Source: Axinella damicornis
Taxonomy: Eukaryota; Porifera; Demospongiae; Axinellida; Axinellidae
Assembly: GCA_963931865.1 (NCBI GenBank)
Contig: OZ007514.1
Coordinates: 11,271,478 to 11,335,477, forward strand
DNA: 64,000 bases
Direction of reading: 5' to 3'
In this document: positions 58,341 through 64,000 of the stretch, in pieces
Numbering within the stretch: position 1 is the first letter of the stretch
Layout of the letters: every line of letters starts with the position of its first letter
Translations under genes and position numbers: made by a program
Notes under the pieces: generated by a model
Told to the model about the DNA's origin: nothing
What the model saw: the letters and a program-made list of their open reading frames with translations, nothing else
Database searches by the model: none

Positions 58341-59336
58341 TCACTGCACTTCATCGGCCACCATATATCGGCCACCATATTGCGCATCCACAGTATTCAG
58401 TGGGCGACCAGTTTCCTGCATACCTTCTGGCTGCTCTGGCATGCCGTCTCGTCCCGAGAGTGGCTGCTCTTGCATGGCTCGTCCCGAGAGTGGCCGCTCT
58501 TGCATTACTCGTCCCGAGAGTGGCCGCTCTTGCATGATTCGTCCAGGCCGTCCTCGTCGGTCTTGCATGACACGCCCAATGAGTTGGTTGTCTCGGTCGC
58601 TAGAGCCAAGCGGAAGACGAAAAATATGGTCTGCTGAATTGACCCCGAGGAGAGCATCAAAGCTAGCATCGCATTGCTTCAATGATCCATCGATCAGCAC
58701 CCACTCTCCAGAGCACGGCTTCTTGCACCTGAAGATTTGGTCGGCTTTATTGACACCGAAAATGTCCGTGCTCCCTGAACCACTCACGTGCTTCAGTTTC
58801 CCAGGAATGTGCTGCCAAACGCCACTACCATCTACCGGACGTCGGAAGATGTCATCATTGGCGTTGACTCCATACACATAAGCATTGCCAGCATCGAGCT
58901 GCTTCAGCTTGCCGTCAATGTGCTCCCAGCTACCACTGCACGGTTTCTTGCACTTGAAGATGTCGTCATAAGCATTCACACCCCAGATGTACCCATTCCC
59001 AGATGCCGATACGTGCTTCAGTTTTCCGGGGATGTGCGTCCAACTCCCACTTGCATCCACCTGGCGTTTGAAGATGTCATCGTTTGAATTTACTCCCCAC
59101 ACTTCGCAATCGCTGGCGTCAATTTGCTTTAGCGCTCCCGGGATAGCGGTCCACTCCAAATTGCCCCGGCAAGGTCGGTCACACTTGTAGACTCTATTGT
59201 GAATATCCACTCCCCATAGATAGTTGGTCGAAGCGGTGATGTGATGCAGTTCTCCAGGAATTCCCTGCCATGTCAACGCTAGAGCCATCTGAGTCAGAGC
59301 GAGTAAAGCCACAGTATAATAGAGCACCTGAGCCAT
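58341..59336 (-). CDS. Secreted tectonin-repeat lectin (fish-egg-lectin/tachylectin-1 like)
   Basis: One exon of 331 codons. The start at 59336 gives a hydrophobic signal peptide of about 20 residues; 14 more codons lie upstream in frame but would bury it. Six tectonin repeats follow (about residues 21-245), each with W..IPG.LK, then WGVN or FGVN, then D.IF, as expected of a six-bladed beta-propeller. Alternate repeats carry a CKKPCSG or CDRPCRG pair, likely disulphide-forming. The C-terminal tail of about 85 residues is unusual: three to four repeats of RVMQERPLSG with little hydrophobic content. Family members bind microbial sugars and act in innate defence or egg coats; that role is inferred here. 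AATAAA lies 8 nt after the stop (58328-58333, minus), and a TATATAT stretch lies about 80 nt upstream (59416-59424). Lack of introns contrasts with the receptor genes. Confidence 0.88.
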   Translation of the reverse strand: MAQVLYYTVALLALTQMALALTWQGIPGELHHITASTNYLWGVDIHNRVYKCDRPCRGNLEWTAIPGALKQIDASDCEVWGVNSNDDIFKRQVDASGSWTHIPGKLKHVSASGNGYIWGVNAYDDIFKCKKPCSGSWEHIDGKLKQLDAGNAYVYGVNANDDIFRRPVDGSGVWQHIPGKLKHVSGSGSTDIFGVNKADQIFRCKKPCSGEWVLIDGSLKQCDASFDALLGVNSADHIFRLPLGSSDRDNQLIGRVMQDRRGRPGRIMQERPLSGRVMQERPLSGRAMQEQPLSGRDGMPEQPEGMQETGRPLNTVDAQYGGRYMVADEVQ

Positions 59337-60252
59337 AGTGTTCACGACCGCATGTATAAACACTGATAAACAACCCAACGTCTTGGTTAGTGTGGTTTCA
59401 GTGAATCCTCATTGCAATATATATACTTGCTTGTCATATGTAGGAGTTAATGTCTGAACAAAAATAACAGATTGACCAATTTGTTAGCATAGGAAGCTAA
59501 GCATAATTATTGTACGTATCGTTTCACAAGGCAATACAATTAATTGAGACATTAACTCCTACATTGTAACTATAGCAACAAATTTGAAATAAAATTATGT
59601 ATAATTTTTTAAAATTATGCTTCCAATAGTCGTCAATCTAGCTGTTAAACAGATCGATTGATTTGTATTCCATTTCATAACGCAATCCTAGGTCTGATAA
59701 TTGTATGGAACATTCAGTTGTTGTAACACTCAATATCTAGCATTCCTACTCCATAGCTACCGGCTAGTTATCTAGCATTCCTACTCCATAGCTACCGGCT
59801 AGTTATCTAGCATTCCTACTCCATAGCTACCGGCTAGTAAGTAATTAGGCCAAGTAGGTTTAATTAGGAAGTACAACCTTTTGTGTAGCTAACATTCAAT
59901 GGGAACCGAATGCACTAAATCACTTAGTCCGTGCCTGACCAGTTACGTTTCTGGTCATTTTCACATCATATAATCTGGTCGGGCATTCATTGTTCAAAAT
60001 GGGGTGGCAGTTCGCATGCTTTGGAATAGCACCATGGGGTACTACAGTGGTATCCATGGTAACCATGATGTAAGAAGAGGGTTGCCACGGAAAAATGGAT
60101 TTCACCATTTTAGTTTCTTGTAGCCACCTTATTGCAGATCTATGTCCATTGAAAGCCTGGTTTCGTATCAATGTTACCATGGAAACCACCAAAGCACCCC
60201 CTGGATGCTATTCCAGAGTGCTGTGTGGGCACCCCATTTTTAAAAATATAAG
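59337..60252. other. Spacer with inverted repeats upstream of the lectin gene
   Basis: Contains an inverted pair (TAGGAGTTAATGTCT at about 59442 and its inverse at 59545-59563), a 34-bp tandem triplet (59739-59838) and a segment (59740-59980) whose inverted copies lie at 60730-60905 and 61800-61960. A separate palindromic segment is at about 60000-60240. Confidence 0.6.
59739..59838. repeat. 34-bp tandem repeat, 3 copies
   Basis: Unit TATCTAGCATTCCTACTCCA continuing to CCGGCTAGT. Single inverted copies are near 60880 and 61918. Confidence 0.9.
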
Positions 60253-60668
60253 GCAGAGCTACTGGAGGATGGTAAAAAGCTAGCACTACAAAAAGTATGG
60301 TTGCAAAAACTAGAAGAGATCGATGCAAAAATTCAAGATCATCTGGGACAAGTGGAAGTGGTAAGTAGCTACAATGGAAGCATCTTGAACAAGCGGGATT
60401 CTTATATATACTTTGCTTCTTCTTTTTTTGTGGCTCAATTTTTTGCTCCGTTTGTCACTCAAGGGTCTTAGACTGTTGATGCTGGAGACACCTATATGAT
60501 GTGCCTTTTCTATAGGTCTACTCCCCAGCTTCTCAACCACATACGACATTAAATACAGCTGTTTTTGACTATCTTCCCGGCTCCAGTCAAACCATGATCG
60601 ACACCGATACTAATGTCATGAAATTGCCAAAGTTAATGCAGATAGCTATGGCTAGTTACACTTTCTAA
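60253..60668 (+). CDS. Two exon-like segments of an unknown gene
   Basis: 60253-60360 is a 36-codon open segment with an AG before it and a strong donor after it (GTG then gtaagt). Its product (ELLEDGKKLA, QKLEEIDAKI) is a likely amphipathic or coiled-coil helix. An AG at 60514-60515 begins a second segment in phase, 50 codons to a stop at 60668, with DYLPGSSQ, MIDTDTNVMKLPK. The DYLPGSSQ part recurs at about 61626-61700 with mostly conservative changes. No start exon was found and I do not recognise the protein. It may be a remnant. Confidence 0.35.
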
Positions 60669-61310
60669 TTGCCAATCTCTACTTTCTATCCAGAATGTAC
60701 CTTGAGTGTTTCCTGTCATGTACAATACCTGACCAGATTATATGACGTGAAAATGACCTGAAACATAACTGGTCAGGCACTGACTAAATGATTTCATGCA
60801 TTCGGTTCCCATTGAACGCTAGCTACACAAAAGGTTGTACTTCCTAATTAAACCCACTAGGCCTAAATTCTTACTAGCCGGTAGCTATTGGAGTAGGAAT
60901 GCCAGAATAGCCTGGGTAAAGTTACAGGCTGGTCACATGCTATTTGCCAAGAATCTCCAGTATTTATCAATCCACTAAAAGTGTACAAGGACCGCCATCT
61001 TGGCAGTGCTGCCGGTATAACTTTGTAACAGAGAGCACAATTAATCTATATAAGGGCTCCGTCCAGCCCTTTCTACACTGTTTGTGACTATTCAATACCG
61101 ACTTCTAAGTCCAATTTGGATCACACGATTTTATTTTGTCAACAAAAAAAGATTTATCCAAGCATCTGGTGTGCCGCAAGCAAGGATCCTGTAACATTAA
61201 AACAGCCCTTACAGTGCATCAGTAGCCATAGAAGACTGACCTTCCATTCCCCTGACATCCAGCCTATCACAAGCCACTACTGAGACATCCAGTACATATA
61301 TACAGTCATG
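60669..61310. other. Inverted and repeated spacer with possible promoter
   Basis: Plus-oriented counterpart of the lectin upstream repeats. CTATATAAGGGCTCC near 61047-61061 resembles a TATA box and is partly repeated at about 62165-62182. Confidence 0.4.
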
Positions 61311-61470
61311 ATGTGAGGGCTCAGGTGCTCTTCACTCTGGCTCTACCCGCTCTGTCTCACACGGGTCTAGCGTAGTGGCAGCGGAACACTTAAACCAGAG
61401 CACTTCAACCAATTAATATGGGGAGTGAATAGTCATGATACAATCTTCAAGTGTAACAGACCTTGCCGGC
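61311..61470 (+). pseudogene. Tectonin lectin relic 1
   Basis: A degenerate signal-peptide segment with early stops is followed by WQRN, then NIWGVNSHDTIFKCNRPCR, which matches the first repeat of the intact lectin (WGV..HN.VYKCDRPCR). Stops are present and no further repeats follow. Confidence 0.75.
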
Positions 61471-61625
61471 CAAATTCCCTAGGGATAATGGTACCCACTC
61501 GGGATTGTGCCCCCCCCCCATGCCACCCATGCAGTTGTGTTTCAATCTTATTATACATCTGTCGATCTCATCCATCACCTTCCTATTCAAATCCACCCTT
61601 CTCCCTATATAGTAATAAACTCAGC

Positions 61626-61725
61626 TGATACAACTATTGGTGACTATCTTCCCGGCTCCAGTCAAATCATGATCGACACCAATACCAATGTCATGAAATT
61701 ACCAAAAGTTATTGTAGGTAGCTAG
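61626..61725 (+). pseudogene. Second copy of the DYLPGSSQ exon
   Basis: The frame reads DYLPGSSQIMIDTNTNVMKLPK then ends within a few codons. It is similar to 60570-60645, with no clear acceptor in the same phase. Confidence 0.35.
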
Positions 61726-62462
61726 CTACACTTCCTAATTCTCTTAGTTGCCAATACTCTACATTCTATCCATGCACAGAGTCTCCTGTCACCAGATACA
61801 ATAATAATATGACGTGAAAACAACAAGAAACGTATATAACTGCCAACTGGTCAGGCACTGACTAAGTGATTTAGATGTTGTACTTCCTAATTAAACCCAC
61901 TAGGCCTAATTGCTTACTAGCCGGTAGCTATTGGAGTAGGAATGCCAGAATAGCCTGGGTAAAGTTACAGGCTCGTCACACACTATTTGCCAAGAATCTC
62001 CAGTACAAGGACTGCCAGCAGCTTGATTGTACTGCCAGAAATGTGCCTCTCCAAGGTCCAGGGCTTGACGGAAGCTTTTCATCACTCCACTAAAAGCAAA
62101 GGACCGCCGTCTTGACTTAGAACTATACAGTGCTGCTGGTACAACTTCACAATTAATGTAGCTATAATATTATAAGGGATCCATCCAACCCTTTCTACAC
62201 TGTTCGCTATTATTCAATGCCAACTTCTAAGTCCAATTTTGATCACACGATTTTATATTAGGCAACAAAGTAGTAAGATTAATTCAGGCATCAGGCATGG
62301 TAGTAAGATTAATTCAGGCATCTGGACCAGGTGTGCGTATCCACGAGCAAGGATCCTGTAACATTAAAACAGCCCTAATACAGTGCATCAGTAGCCATAA
62401 ACACTGAGTAGGCTTCCATTCCCCTGACATCACAAGCCACTCACTGAGACATCCAGTGAGTA
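61726..62462. other. Spacer, second copy of the lectin-relic promoter region
   Basis: 61800-62440 is a diverged tandem copy of about 60730-61290. No gene. Confidence 0.55.
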
Positions 62463-62534
62463 ATGAAGGTGAGAACTCAGGTGCTCTTTACTCTGACTCT
62501 GCTCACTCTGGCTCAGACGGCTCTGGCATCGTAA
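62463..62534 (+). pseudogene. Tectonin lectin relic 2 (signal peptide only)
   Basis: ATG opens 23 codons of a clear signal peptide (MKVRTQVLFTLTLLTLAQTA) followed by two stops. It resembles the start of the intact lectin (VLYYTVALLALTQMALA). No tectonin repeat follows. Confidence 0.65.
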
Positions 62535-63349
62535 TAGGGGGGAACAATGTAAAGATGTACTTTTGACTACATAATATTGTATTGGCCATCAGTAAGGGAA
62601 ACAATGTAGGGAATAGCTCAATCCCTATGATTTCCAGCTGATTGAAATGGGACTTTCTTGTGAATGACAGAAATGGCCCACCTGGTGCTAAAAGTGTTTC
62701 TACATGCAGTCACAGCCATGCATCCTGAGGGTGACTGACCATGACACCCTACCCACCCATTCGATGATCTGCTGGCAGCCAATTCCTTGGAGCACTGAAG
62801 TATATCACCGCAACTCATCTTGTCGGGCACCTCCGAGAATTGGGTACCCCCATACCAAATTCCCTAGGAATTTTGGCAGTTTGGTACCTGCTCGGGGATT
62901 TTGGCAGTTTGGTACCTGCCCGGGGATTTTGGCACCGCTTGCAACCCATGCAAAATGATCTGCTTATCAATCAATACGTAGACACACAGTAGTAGAATCA
63001 TGATACACGGAGCACAGAAACAACTGTCAAGTTAGACCACAGACGAGTGTACTACAAAACAAACTATTGGTTGCAACTTCCAGGAGCCCATAACGAGAAG
63101 GAGAGTCCAACTACGAGAACAAGTCTGTTATAATAGCGCTTGTTGTTGACCATCTACGGCAAGTAGGAATCTGTACTGTGGTCACACTAAAGTGTTATAA
63201 TTTTATTCACGAACCAGCAGGTGGGCTAATTAGCATGGGCAAGCTCTTGACGTGAAAATGACCCGAAACGTAACTGGTAGAAATGAATGTGTAGCTAACG
63301 TTCCCACTAAACGTTAGCTACACAAATGAACGTTGTACTTCCTCATTAA
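62535..63349. other. Spacer, no gene
   Basis: Contains a 28-bp repeat (about 62866-62935, ATTTTGGCAGTTTGGTACCT units) and a partial copy of the lectin-upstream repeat (63250-63345) into which the TTAA element inserted. Confidence 0.55.
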
Positions 63350-64000
63350 GGTAGTAAACATGGGTACCGAGATCTCCGAAACCAAGTTGATGGATAAATG
63401 GGCAGCATCAAAGCGTACACAAGTTTCAGCAATACTTTGCATCAAACTGCTCCCTCTGCTTGAAAATGCCCTAAAACTCAATTTTAAGGCCCTCTACGAA
63501 ACTGAAAATTTGGACCCTCTCCAAGGCCCCACCCACACTCTGACCCCATCATCAATACACACACAAAACAGGCCCAAAAACTATGGATGGATTTACCACC
63601 TGCTCTCCTCACTTGCAGGCTACAGCCCAAAACTCACTGCCACCCTCAAAAACAGAGGTTTGGCTACCCTAGGCTTTCAAAAAAAAAATTCCACGCACAC
63701 CAACTAAAACCGACTCAAGCCAAGGCCAGTTTCCAAAAGGTCAACCTACCCCCTGCAAAACTAGGGATGCTTTTCCACGTTCACCTCTCGGTTACAGAGT
63801 TTTGGCCACACATCTACTCCCTCTCACCAGCCCAGTCCAGCTACCAAACCAGCCAAATTCGCCCTAACACGAAAATGGGCGGGGCCTGTAATGCCGAAAG
63901 GTCAACTCTCTAGAGTACCTTGGCCAGGGAGCTGTCGGAGGCTGTTCACTTTCCAGGCTGTTCTTCGGCCACTTCAGCAGACCCACAAACATTCCTGCTC
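63350..64000 (+). mobile_element. TTAA transposon, copy 2 (runs off the window)
   Basis: Preceded by TTAA (63346-63349); starts GGTAGTAAACATGGG. It matches 13050 down to about 12400 of copy 1 in reverse. Its ORF starts at 63360 and is broken by two extra A in the run at 63679-63688, after which the other frame continues to 63913. Confidence 0.85.

Noticed and set aside
58167..58881. Plus-strand ORFs of 156 and 187 codons
   Set aside because: Antisense to the intact lectin coding sequence.
1..64000. A tyrosine kinase domain belonging to the Eph-like genes
   Set aside because: No HRD, DFG or glycine-rich loop motif was found in any open frame near the genes. Both classes reach a stop or the end of recognisable exons soon after the membrane segment, except A1, whose end is outside the window.

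Overview
The window looks like nuclear DNA of an early-branching animal, most likely a sponge. The support is spliced genes with short GT-AG (and some GC-AG) introns, ectodomains built like Eph receptors, a six-repeat tectonin lectin, and many small inverted-repeat transposons. The species is not identifiable from the sequence alone. A 200-base run of N (26874-27073) marks an assembly gap. I see no bacterial operons, rRNA, canonical tRNA or CRISPR.

The core is a cluster of five paralogous single-pass receptor genes with the extracellular plan of Eph receptors: signal peptide, ephrin-binding-type jelly roll, Cys-rich segment, GCC2/GCC3 (ephrin-receptor-like) repeat and FN3. None has a kinase domain. 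Class A (minus strand) has two FN3 domains, a long Cys/Pro/Thr repeat stalk, a membrane segment and a short basic tail. Its copies are A1 (320-3336, 3' part missing), A2 (21241-26873, first exon lost in the gap) and A3 (28637-33982, complete, about 780 residues). Class B (plus strand) has one FN3, a 16-residue stalk, a membrane segment and a proline-rich tail with PPxY and SH3-ligand-like motifs. Its copies are B1 (14734-19206, with an 11-nt deletion) and B2 (49231-54746, last exon not found). Nearly all domain exons are symmetric 1-1.

The layout comes from segmental duplication. A unit of [A gene, minus]-[spacer]-[B gene, plus] is present twice (about 104-18.7k and 31.3-54.87k), and an extra A copy with its 3' flank (19.6-26.9k and 27.07-31.3k) lies between. 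The two copies work as a built-in empty-site control, so several transposon insertions can be dated and bounded: a 2.87-kb Tc1/mariner-like element (8253-11120) holding a nested 1.06-kb element with 91-bp identical TIRs and a 9-bp TSD; a 980-bp TTAA element with a 183-residue ORF (12071-13050, second copy from 63350 to the window end); and a foldback family with termini TAGCCTCG...CGAGGCTA and 9-bp TSDs.

From 54.9 to 63.3 kb lies unrelated sequence. It holds an intact intronless secreted tectonin-repeat lectin (58341-59336, minus), two decayed relatives on the plus strand (61.3 and 62.5 kb), two exon-like segments of an unknown gene (60.25-60.67 kb), and short repeats in both orientations. 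The most interesting biology is the kinase-less Eph-like cluster, in which the ligand-binding cassette (exon 1 to most of exon 2, with intron 1) is nearly identical between the two receptor classes while everything downstream has diverged.
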